NCBI GenBank assembly: GCA_913009475.1
Contig: CAJVYJ010000144.1
Span: 1-5,217 of the forward strand
Reading direction: 5' to 3'
From: an uncultured Actinomycetes bacterium
GTDB lineage: Bacteria; Actinomycetota; Aquicultoria; CAJVYJ01
Length of the DNA stretch: 5,217 bases
In this document: positions 1 to 4,920 of the stretch, piece by piece
Layout of the letters: each line of letters opens with the position of its first letter
Numbering within the stretch: the first letter of the stretch is position 1
Program-made: the position numbers and the translations under genes
Notes under the pieces: generated by a model
Told to the model about the DNA's origin: nothing
The model's input: only the letters and a program-made list of their open reading frames with translations
Databases searched by the model: none

Positions 1-126
1 CGGTATCGGCGCTTGATGTCTCTATCCAGGCGCAGATACTAAACCTCCTTGCAAAGCTGAAAAAAGAACTTAACCTTTCGTACCTATTTATCACCCATGA
101 CCTTTCGGTGGTCGAACATGTTTCGG
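1..126 (+). CDS. ABC transporter ATP-binding protein fragment (oligopeptide/dipeptide type), partial at both ends
   Basis: Read from base 3, this stretch encodes about 41 residues beginning VSALDVSIQAQILNLL and ending FITHDLSVVEHVS. That is the segment just after Walker B in Opp/Dpp-family ATPases: the D-loop (SALD), the helix with the typical QAQIL motif, and the H-loop switch histidine (THD). Family members couple ATP hydrolysis to peptide or nickel import at the inner membrane face. The N-terminal part (Walker A, signature motif) lies outside the window. The C-terminal part is cut off because adapter sequence begins at 127; the reading frame then hits a stop inside the adapter at 159-161. 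The fragment is surely a real gene piece, but its link to the rest of the window is an assembly artefact. It could be DppD/OppD or DppF/OppF; the visible part does not decide. Confidence 0.85.
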
Positions 127-184
127 AGATCGGAAGAGCGTCGTGTAGGGAAAGAGTGTAGATCTCGGTGGTCGCCGTATCATT
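127..184. other. Illumina TruSeq universal adapter contamination (chimeric junction)
   Basis: These 58 bases match, as I recall the adapter, the full reverse complement of the Illumina universal PCR adapter. They begin AGATCGGAAGAGCGTCGTGT and end GTGGTCGCCGTATCATT (the complement of the P5 end AATGATACGGCGACC). On the - strand it encodes the familiar artefact peptide MIRRPPRSTLFPYTTLFRS, known from contaminated database entries. It is not biological sequence. It means that an untrimmed read with a short insert was used in assembly and that bases 1-126 and 205 onward were joined artificially. Confidence 0.98.
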
Positions 185-203
185 AAAAAAAAAAATAAAA
201 AAA
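185..203. other. A-rich run after adapter, probable read-through artefact
   Basis: Directly after the adapter end come 11 A, one T, then 7 A. Reads that run past the end of an adapter commonly report A bases, so most of this run is probably not genomic and may have served as the low-complexity overlap that joined two unrelated sequences. The exact right edge is uncertain: the P63C reading frame stays open through the run (as Lys/Asn codons), but the first residues that look like the family begin at about 203-212. Confidence 0.75.
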
Positions 204-997
204 GAATAATTTCCCAAACTGGTCTTTTCCAATCATTTGATAGGCCGAGAAAAGGTGAAGTTAGACAAGAAGGCCTTCCCTCCATTTTAGGTGCCAAAAA
301 TTTAATTCCATTTATTGATGATGATGTTTACGAGAAATGCAGAGTACTACCCTACCTTCACACGAACGGTAAAATCGCATATGGGTATGATGCCGAGCTA
401 ATACCGCTGATTTGTGAAATATATCTTAAAGCTGATGATGCAGGCGCTCTACATTTTAGTCAAAAAAAAATAGCGGTGCGATCAAATATTATTATTAGGT
501 CGCTTGCAAGGCTAGGAATCACAGCTCTAATTGACGAAGCAACAGGTTATCAATATGAGCGAGAGCAAGATGAGCTTCAAAAGATTTTGGCCGCTTATAT
601 CAATGAGGACTATTTAAAGTGGCAAAGAAGATTCCCAAGAAAATTTTATCAAGAAATTTTTAGGTTATTAAAATGGAGCTATGATCCATTAACGGTTAAG
701 CGACCCTCTTATCTAGGAAAATTCACAAACAAATATATCTATGAAGTAATGCCACCAGGGGTTCTGAAGGCGTTAAGAGAAAAAAATCCAGTCACAGATA
801 AAGGTTATAGAAAAAGAAGGCATCACCAACACTTAACTGAAAGCATTGGGATACCACATTTAGATCGTCACATCATAAAAGTAATAACTATTATGGAACT
901 ATCATCAAGCATAAGTGAGTTTAAAAGGAATTTTAATAAGGTTTTTTTGGCGATGGACCAGCTACAGTTTCCGTTAAATAAAAATACAACAACGTAG
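203..997 (+). CDS. P63C domain-containing protein, 5'-truncated by the adapter junction
   Basis: An open frame without stops runs from the adapter/poly-A junction to TAG at 995-997, giving about 264 residues. The first ATG/GTG/TTG in frame is GTG at 476, but the homologous protein clearly starts further upstream. The N-terminal part reads RIISQTGLFQSFDRPRKGE, then LPSILGAKNLIPFI and AYGYDAELIPLICEIYLKA. This is followed by RSLARLGITALIDEATGYQ, QKILAAYI, KRPSYLGKFTN, YEVMPPGVLKAL, RKRRHHQHLTE and IGIPHLDRHI. This order of motifs is that of the P63C family (PF10546), found in phage-related and accessory bacterial proteins of roughly 270-380 aa with no settled function. I recognise the family from memory of its motifs. 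What is missing is the extreme N-terminus (start codon and the segment before the SQxGF-like motif). The gene is AT-rich compared with the amt operon, which fits an acquired or prophage-derived origin. No phage neighbours are visible. Confidence 0.85.
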   Translation, partial: RIISQTGLFQSFDRPRKGEVRQEGLPSILGAKNLIPFIDDDVYEKCRVLPYLHTNGKIAYGYDAELIPLICEIYLKADDAGALHFSQKKIAVRSNIIIRSLARLGITALIDEATGYQYEREQDELQKILAAYINEDYLKWQRRFPRKFYQEIFRLLKWSYDPLTVKRPSYLGKFTNKYIYEVMPPGVLKALREKNPVTDKGYRKRRHHQHLTESIGIPHLDRHIIKVITIMELSSSISEFKRNFNKVFLAMDQLQFPLNKNTTT

Positions 998-1200
998 TGA
1001 TTGACTTAAAAAAAGAAAGCTTCATAAGGTCAAGTCCCGATATTTCTGTAAATTCTTTCGCATGATTTTTTATTCTTGAAATAAGATTTAACTAGCATAA
1101 ATTCTTCGCTTATCAAGCAGGAGAATAAATATTTTAATAGATAGTATGCGCATTCCGGCCACTCGTTTACACGCCTTTTAATAGAGGGAATTTGAAGACC

Positions 1201-1254
1201 TGGATTCCCGATCGGAGTCGGGAATGACAAGCTTAAAATGGTCGGGAATGACAA
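1201..1254. repeat. Hairpin repeat (REP-like) with adjoining partial tandem copy
   Basis: ATTCCCGA at 1204-1211 and TCGGGAAT at 1218-1225 form a perfect 8-bp inverted repeat around a 6-base loop. The right arm continues as GTCGGGAATGACAA (1217-1230), and the same 14 bases recur at 1241-1254, a 24-bp spacing. The pattern 'GGATTCCCG..CGGGAATGACA' is typical of short palindromic intergenic elements dispersed in many bacterial genomes. Whether this one is dispersed cannot be seen from one window. Confidence 0.75.
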
Positions 1255-1333
1255 ACACATTTTAAGGGGACGCTGGTTTCCCGTGGGACCTGGCGAATGC
1301 CTAATTACCTGTCATATCGTTATCAAACACCCA

Positions 1334-1360
1334 GGGCGAGGCGCGCCTCCGCCCCTACAT
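1334..1360. repeat. 27-bp direct repeat, copy 1 (GC-rich, palindromic core)
   Basis: The unit starts GGGCGAGGCGCGCCTCC and ends GCCCCTACAT. It has the perfect palindrome AGGCGCGCCT at its centre, flanked by GGGCG and CGCCC arms with one bulged C, so it can fold into a strong hairpin. The identical 27 bases occur at 2247-2273 in the same orientation. It stands out as an island of high GC in AT-rich surroundings. It lies 120 bases beyond the SET gene's stop codon. Confidence 0.85.
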
Positions 1361-1480
1361 TGTTATTGTTATCAACTTATAAACCGATAGTCGGGCTTTC
1401 CTGCTTCTATGGTGCGCACTACTATTAGCAAATATTGTGTATCAACAAAAAAACACGCTAATTTTATGTTATGTATAACC

Positions 1481-1957
1481 CTACACTTTCCCGCAAGAAT
1501 GCTTGGCATCCAACTCAAGCAGGTAAGGAGCTACAAATCCTTTATACTCTTTCTTCTTTTCGTCTGGTAAATCTTTCCATCCTGTAATCCTACCGCGACA
1601 TCTCCTAGAGCCACACATGCACTTCTTCGGGAAATAGTCGATAGAATAGTTTCTCATAGCATAATCAAAAGTTATTTCTTCATTAACACTGATGTCCTTT
1701 CTTGCAACAAAATCATGTGCGCCTGTTTCATTTACTCTAATACCACAATTTGGGTCACAGGAATGATTAACCCTACTTATTAATCCTCCGTGAAATACAT
1801 GCTTATTTTCGGCTATCTGTGAAGCATGAGAGTGATTCCCATTCAGCACTTCTTTAATAATTCCAACCATTACTTTGTCACCAACCTTAAATGATTTGGT
1901 GGCGAAAATACCTTCTCCTTTTTCGGAAGTTTTTCTTAACTCAAATCCTGTTTTCAT
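1481..1957 (-). CDS. SET domain-containing protein-lysine methyltransferase
   Basis: The 158-residue product is a minimal SET domain with a post-SET motif. GEGIFA (14-19) is the N-terminal S-adenosylmethionine-binding turn. RVNHSCDPNC (62-71) is the NHSC pseudoknot motif. EEITFDYA (93-100) carries the catalytic Tyr99. CMCGSRRCRG (113-122) supplies the post-SET zinc-binding cysteines C113, C115 and C120, presumably together with C71. Enzymes of this fold transfer methyl groups from SAM to protein lysines. They are common in eukaryotes and scattered in bacteria and archaea, where targets are mostly unknown. The length suits free-standing bacterial SET proteins, so it looks complete. The ATG is preceded by AAGGAG with a short 3-base spacer. 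It stands alone: upstream is a 455-base gap with its own candidate promoter, and its downstream neighbour converges on it. The substrate cannot be inferred from context. Confidence 0.9.
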   Translation of the reverse strand: MKTGFELRKTSEKGEGIFATKSFKVGDKVMVGIIKEVLNGNHSHASQIAENKHVFHGGLISRVNHSCDPNCGIRVNETGAHDFVARKDISVNEEITFDYAMRNYSIDYFPKKCMCGSRRCRGRITGWKDLPDEKKKEYKGFVAPYLLELDAKHSCGKV

Positions 1958-2011
1958 TATCTCCTTAAAACCTAGCAGTCACTTTTAACCTTCTTCTATC
2001 TCTAACATTCC

Positions 2012-2040
2012 ATTATGCTTAATATGCGTCAACAATTCAA
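2012..2040 (-). promoter_or_regulatory. Candidate sigma70-type promoter of the SET-domain gene
   Basis: On the - strand, TTGAAT (2040-2035) is followed after exactly 17 bases by CATAAT (2017-2012), a good match to the vegetative -35/-10 consensus. The -10 lies about 55 bases before the SET start codon, and the gene's AAGGAG site is at 1966-1961. The assignment rests on motif and position only. AT-rich surroundings raise the chance of a coincidental match. Confidence 0.5.
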
Positions 2041-2246
2041 GTGGACGGTGCTTTATTGGAACGAATATTCCATTAGGATAGTATAAATATTTATTATTAT
2101 CTCGAATAATGATAATTGTTGCGGAAAATTATGTTCAGCTAATATTCTGCTAATGTAATTAGCGAAAACACCATAAAAAGAGCAGGAGCAACAAGAAAGA
2201 AATGTCCCAATATATAACTTACGGAATCTAACGGCTTTGATTTCGC

Positions 2247-2273
2247 GGGCGAGGCGCGCCTCCGCCCCTACAT
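2247..2273. repeat. 27-bp direct repeat, copy 2
   Basis: This is base-for-base identical to 1334-1360 and in the same orientation, starting GGGCGAGGCGCGCC. The two copies are 913 bp apart start to start and enclose the complete SET gene with its promoter. The bases just after each copy are loosely similar (TTGTTATCAAC versus TTGTTGAAC), which suggests the repeat family may be longer than the perfect core. Confidence 0.85.
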
Positions 2274-2367
2274 CGTTTGTTGAACGACAATTAGAATTCC
2301 CGATTTTTAGGTGATTTCATGGATTTATGGAAGTTATGACCTTATTAAATTACGTGATTTAAGTATG

Positions 2368-2398
2368 AAAAAAGACAGGAGACAAGTATGGTGTCCCC
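2368..2398 (-). terminator. Candidate rho-independent terminator of the amt-glnK-amidohydrolase operon
   Basis: On the - strand, GGGGACA (2398-2392) can pair with TGTCTCC (2384-2378): seven pairs including one G-U, around a 7-base loop. After four more bases comes a run of six T (2373-2368). It lies 15 bases after the amidohydrolase stop codon, where the operon should end. The stem is modest and the T-run is slightly displaced, so this is a candidate. The ATGGTGTCCCC sequence may also belong to a dispersed repeat. Confidence 0.55.
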
Positions 2399-2412
2399 GG
2401 AATTAATGGCCT

Positions 2413-3132
2413 CTATAACAGACGCTCGATATTTCCACCCAGAATCAAGGCTTTGGCAGCGTTGCTAATCGCCAGACTATTGATTTTATCTTGTTCGATT
2501 TGCGGGCCGATATAAGGCGAGTCCGAGCCGGAGATAATCCGCTCGGCCCCCAGCTGCTCGACCGCCCTTTCAATTCTTTGGCAATTCTTAATATCAGTAG
2601 TTCCCAGATAGATATTGTCATGGGCCAAGGCCGCGTCCATAAAGCCTTCCCCGTACATATGAGCCATTACCAAAGGAACCTTGGGATAGCGGCCGGCTAA
2701 TTTGGCGATATCGGGCCAACGGGCATGCGCAGTACCGGAATCAAAAATGACTATAACATCCAAATCAACGATTTTATCCATAAGCCGCAAAAAATCAGCG
2801 TCGTCCAAGTGAAACTTCTGCCCCCGCGGATGTAATTTAATACCGCGCAACCCTAAGTTTAATATCGCGTCATCAAGCTCAGTCAGGGCCTGAGGATAAT
2901 GGGGGTCAAAACGGGCAAAACCGATTAATCGGTTGGGAAATTCGGCCGCGGCGTCAGCGATAACTTTGTTGGCAGCGGCAAAGCTACCCTCCGCATCGGG
3001 GTTATTAAAAGGAAAAATTATGGCCCTATCGATACCGAACTCATCCAGTTTAGCCACCAACTCAGCAGCGCCTTGGCTCCGTTTATCACCTCTATCAGGA
3101 CCGCCCAAATGATTATGAGCGTCAATTATCAC
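2413..3132 (-). CDS. Amidohydrolase family protein (amidohydrolase 2-like metal-dependent hydrolase)
   Basis: The 239-residue product has the TIM-barrel amidohydrolase layout. IIDAHNH at the N-terminus gives the metal-binding HxH pair (H6, H8). GIKLHP (97-102) ends a barrel strand. VMAHM (155-159) holds the conserved H158, and SGSDSPY (201-207) holds the conserved metal-site Asp204. It resembles the COG2159/PF04909 group, which includes decarboxylases and C-N or C-O hydrolases, so the substrate is open. Where relatives carry a strand-5 His in an HxG motif, this protein reads FDSG (Asp131), an uncommon change at the metal site. It is shorter than many family members (about 260-330 aa) but runs from the first barrel strand to a C-terminal helix. 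The start is GTG at 3132, overlapping the TGA stop of the PII gene by 4 bases, which implies translational coupling and cotranscription with amt and PII. No signal peptide is present, so it is probably cytosolic. Its nitrogen-related role is inferred from context only. Confidence 0.87.
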   Translation of the reverse strand: MIIDAHNHLGGPDRGDKRSQGAAELVAKLDEFGIDRAIIFPFNNPDAEGSFAAANKVIADAAAEFPNRLIGFARFDPHYPQALTELDDAILNLGLRGIKLHPRGQKFHLDDADFLRLMDKIVDLDVIVIFDSGTAHARWPDIAKLAGRYPKVPLVMAHMYGEGFMDAALAHDNIYLGTTDIKNCQRIERAVEQLGAERIISGSDSPYIGPQIEQDKINSLAISNAAKALILGGNIERLL

Positions 3133-3467
3133 AGCGCTTCAGGACCCTGATCGCCGGAACGGATAGAGACAGCGTCGTCGACCGGCAGTACAAATATCTT
3201 ACCGTCACCGACTTCACCGGTCTTGGCCGTCAGCCGAATAGTTCTAACTATCTCATCGACCGACGCATCTTTGGCCACCAATTCCATCTTTAGCTTGGGA
3301 CGCAAAGCTATGATCATTTTATGGCCGCGATAAGTTTCGCTATAGCCTCCCTGACGGCCGCAACCCTTGACATCAGTAATGGTAATGCCTCTAATGCCTA
3401 TTTCTGATAGAGCTTTTTTTACTTCCTCGAATCTCTCGTGCCTGATAATTGCTTCTACTTTTTTCAT
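3129..3467 (-). CDS. glnK: PII family nitrogen regulatory protein (GlnB/GlnK type)
   Basis: At 112 residues this is a full-length PII protein. It begins MKKVEAIIRHERFEEVKKAL as GlnB/GlnK do, has the T-loop region (residues about 37-55, GRQGGYSETYRGHK), LRPKLKMELV with the 2-oxoglutarate-contacting Lys58, and the B-loop TGEVGDGKIFV (83-93) that binds ATP. Gln39 is conserved. PII trimers sense ATP/ADP and 2-oxoglutarate and block the Amt channel by inserting the T-loop when nitrogen is abundant. Position 51, the uridylylated Tyr in proteobacteria, is Met here, and position 49, phosphorylated Ser in cyanobacteria, is His, so neither known covalent switch can operate at those sites; Tyr46 is retained. 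The gene follows amt by 89 bases, has a clear AAGGAG site five bases before ATG, and overlaps the amidohydrolase start. Linkage to amt favours the name glnK over glnB. Confidence 0.95.
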   Translation of the reverse strand: MKKVEAIIRHERFEEVKKALSEIGIRGITITDVKGCGRQGGYSETYRGHKMIIALRPKLKMELVAKDASVDEIVRTIRLTAKTGEVGDGKIFVLPVDDAVSIRSGDQGPEAL

Positions 3468-3497
3468 CTTATCTCCTTGATATAGCGGCGGAAGGTT

Positions 3498-3548
3498 GAT
3501 GGGAGAGGATATGTCCGTTCACGCATATACCGTTCCATGTCACCCATC
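3498..3548. promoter_or_regulatory. Extended inverted repeat in the amt-glnK intercistronic gap
   Basis: GATGGG (3498-3503) pairs with CCCATC (3543-3548), and inside it GGATATG (3507-3513) pairs with CATATACC (3524-3531, one bulge) around a 10-base loop. The result is a two-tier imperfect hairpin filling most of the 89-base gap between the amt stop and the PII Shine-Dalgarno sequence. No T-run follows, so it is unlikely to be a simple terminator. It may stabilise a processed transcript end or adjust the amt:PII ratio. The function is inferred. Confidence 0.4.
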
Positions 3549-3556
3549 CCCCGTGA

Positions 3557-4789
3557 TTACTCAGTCAACGAATAACCAACTTCACTATGTTGAGAGAGGT
3601 CGAGTCCGATTATCTCGTCCTTCTCGCTTACTCTAAGACCAATAAAGGCATCAATCAACTTTAATAATATATAACTTACCACAAAGGAATAAAGGATAAC
3701 CGCGACCACCGCTATAGCTTGTATGCCTAGCTGAGCCGCATTACCATAAAAAAGACCGTTGGCACCGGCACTGTTAATTGCTTTTTGCGCCAACAAACCA
3801 GTAGCGAGGGCCCCGAAAGTACCACCGGCAAAATGAACACCGACTACATCCAAGGAGTCATCGTAACCAAAGCGCCACTTTAGACCAACCGCCAAATAGC
3901 AGATAACTCCGGCTCCCAGACCGATGAGTATCGCCGCCATCGGTGATACAAAACCAGCTGCGGGCGTTATGGCCACTAAACCGGCAACAGCGCCACTGGC
4001 GGCGCCCAGCGTTGTAGGTTCACCGTCTCTAATCCACTCAGCCGCCACCCAGCTAAGCGCAGCCGCGGACGCGGCCAGATGTGTAGTAACAAAAGCACTG
4101 GCTGCTAAGCCGCCTGAGGTCAACGCGCTGCCGGCGTTAAAACCGAACCAGCCGAACCAAAGAATCGCGGCACCGGTAAGCGTCATGGTTAAATTATGAG
4201 GCGGCCAGGATTGGCTATTGAGCCCCTTACGTTTGCCGATAATCATTGCCGCTACCAAAGCGGCGGCGCCGGAACTGATATGGACCACGGTACCACCGGC
4301 AAAGTCCAGCGCGCCTAAGTTACGTATCCAACCGCCGACACCCCAAACCCAATGAGCAATCGGAGCGTAAACTAAAATCGACCAAAAAATAATAAATATC
4401 AGGAAAGCGGAAAATTTCATCCGCTCGGCAAAGGCGCCGGTAATCAAGGCGGGGGTAATAACCGCAAACATACCTTGATAGATCATAAAAGCCAGCGCCG
4501 GAATAGTCGCGGCGTAAGCCGCCAGCGGCGCTTGACCGATGCCTTGCAAACCAATATATTTTAAAGAACCGATTATATGCCATTTATCAGGCCCGAAAGC
4601 GAGAGAGAAGCCAACCAAAGCCCAAATAATGCTGACAACCGCGATGGCGAAAAAACTCTGCATAATCGTGCCTAAAACATTTTTACTACGAGTCATGCCG
4701 CCATAAAAAAGCGCCAGGCCCGGCGTCATAAACAGTACTAAGGCGGCAGAAATTAGAATAAAAGCGGTATCACCTGTGTTAACGTGCAT
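3557..4789 (-). CDS. amt: Ammonium transporter (Amt/MEP/Rh family)
   Basis: The product is 410 residues with about eleven hydrophobic helices, the standard Amt length. Near the N-terminus it has TPGLALFYGGMTRSKN (22-37), a family hallmark. IYQGMFAVITPALITGAFAER (103-123) holds the outer-gate Phe108. LDFAGGTVVH (161-170) holds the recruitment Asp162 and first pore His170. GWFGFNAGSAL (213-223) follows, and DVVGVHFAGG (314-323) holds the second pore His319, so the twin-His pore is complete. The C-terminal tail VSEKDEIIGLDLSQHSEVGY (387-406) is the conserved cytosolic segment that docks PII. No cleavable signal peptide is seen; the protein starts almost directly with helix 1, unlike E. coli AmtB. 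The ATG is preceded by a strong AGGAGG four bases upstream. It is first in an operon with PII and an amidohydrolase, and upstream lie a candidate promoter and tandem operator half-sites. Confidence 0.97.
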   Translation of the reverse strand: MHVNTGDTAFILISAALVLFMTPGLALFYGGMTRSKNVLGTIMQSFFAIAVVSIIWALVGFSLAFGPDKWHIIGSLKYIGLQGIGQAPLAAYAATIPALAFMIYQGMFAVITPALITGAFAERMKFSAFLIFIIFWSILVYAPIAHWVWGVGGWIRNLGALDFAGGTVVHISSGAAALVAAMIIGKRKGLNSQSWPPHNLTMTLTGAAILWFGWFGFNAGSALTSGGLAASAFVTTHLAASAAALSWVAAEWIRDGEPTTLGAASGAVAGLVAITPAAGFVSPMAAILIGLGAGVICYLAVGLKWRFGYDDSLDVVGVHFAGGTFGALATGLLAQKAINSAGANGLFYGNAAQLGIQAIAVVAVILYSFVVSYILLKLIDAFIGLRVSEKDEIIGLDLSQHSEVGYSLTE

Positions 4790-4831
4790 ATTACCTCCTG
4801 AAAAATAGCCGGCCTGCTGAAAATATTATTA

Positions 4832-4860
4832 AGAATAAGGTTGTTCCCTGCTTAATTAAA
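4832..4860 (-). promoter_or_regulatory. Candidate activator-dependent promoter of the amt operon
   Basis: On the - strand TTTAAT (4860-4855) and TATTCT (4837-4832) are separated by 17 bases. The -10 is fair and the -35 poor, as expected of promoters that need an activator. Transcription would begin near 4825, giving a leader of about 35 bases before the amt ATG and placing the tandem operator immediately upstream at roughly -40 to -87. An alternative -10 (TAATAT, 4828-4823) lacks a partner at proper spacing. Confidence 0.4.
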
Positions 4861-4864
4861 GATA

Positions 4865-4912
4865 AGTTAACAAAGTTACGCGATTGTTACACTTATGTTA
4901 AATCTATGTTAA
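4865..4912 (-). promoter_or_regulatory. Tandem 11-bp-phased operator, OmpR/PhoB-family type (GlnR- or PhoP-like)
   Basis: On the - strand the half-sites are TTAACA (4912-4907), TTAACA (4901-4896), GTAACA (4890-4885) and GTAACT (4879-4874), each separated by exactly five bases. A fifth, TTAACT (4870-4865), follows after three. Direct repeats at 11-bp period are how OmpR/PhoB-family winged-helix regulators bind, head to tail on one DNA face. The actinobacterial GlnR box (gTnAc-n6-GaAAc), which controls amtB-glnK operons, and the Bacillus PhoP box (TTAACA-type repeats about 5 bases apart) both fit this arrangement. Given the amt-PII genes downstream, a nitrogen-responsive GlnR-like regulator is the more appealing reading. 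The regulator gene is not in the window. Confidence 0.7.
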
Positions 4913-4920
4913 CTAGAAGC

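Larger units (their letters stand above)
998..1480. other. Intergenic region between convergent P63C and SET genes, rich in small repeats
   Basis: This 483-base gap has no convincing gene. A 76-codon - strand frame (1030-1260) runs through repeat sequence, has no family resemblance I recognise, and lacks a ribosome binding site. The gap contains a hairpin with a tandem partial copy (1201-1254), one copy of a 27-bp GC-rich repeat (1334-1360), and a TGCGCATTCCGGCCA segment (1147-1161) that matches 14 of 15 bases at 5145-5159. No tRNA or obvious structured RNA was recognised. Because the two genes converge, both transcripts should end here, but I found no textbook terminator. Confidence 0.6.
1958..2412. 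other. Intergenic region between amidohydrolase and SET genes
   Basis: This 455-base gap has no supported gene on either strand. It contains the SET gene's Shine-Dalgarno sequence and candidate promoter, a small inverted repeat TGGAA/TTCCA (2057-2072), the second copy of the 27-bp GC-rich repeat (2247-2273), and the candidate terminator of the amt operon (2368-2398). Base composition changes from AT-rich to more GC-rich across its right-hand part. Confidence 0.6.

Noticed and set aside
91..297. 68-residue - strand open frame containing MIRRPPRSTLFPYTTLFRS
   Set aside because: The peptide is the translation of the Illumina adapter and the frame crosses the chimeric junction; it is not a gene.
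1030..1260. 76-residue - strand frame
   Set aside because: Runs through repeat sequence (including the hairpin repeat at its 5' end), has no ribosome binding site and no recognisable family.
1201..1360. CRISPR array from the repeated motifs
   Set aside because: Only two copies of a 14-base motif with a 10-base gap; no regular repeat-spacer structure and no cas genes.
1447..1479. Possible terminator after the SET gene: GTTATGTATAAC inverted repeat and a 7-T run on the - strand
   Set aside because: The arms are only five AT-rich pairs around a 2-base loop, and the T-run is 14 bases away; too weak to call.
2491..2700. + strand frame inside the amidohydrolase gene
   Set aside because: Antisense shadow of a well-supported gene.
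3924..4583. + and - strand frames inside amt (3924-4199, 4320-4583)
   Set aside because: Alternate-frame shadows of the ammonium transporter; Ala/Pro-rich or scrambled composition without motifs.
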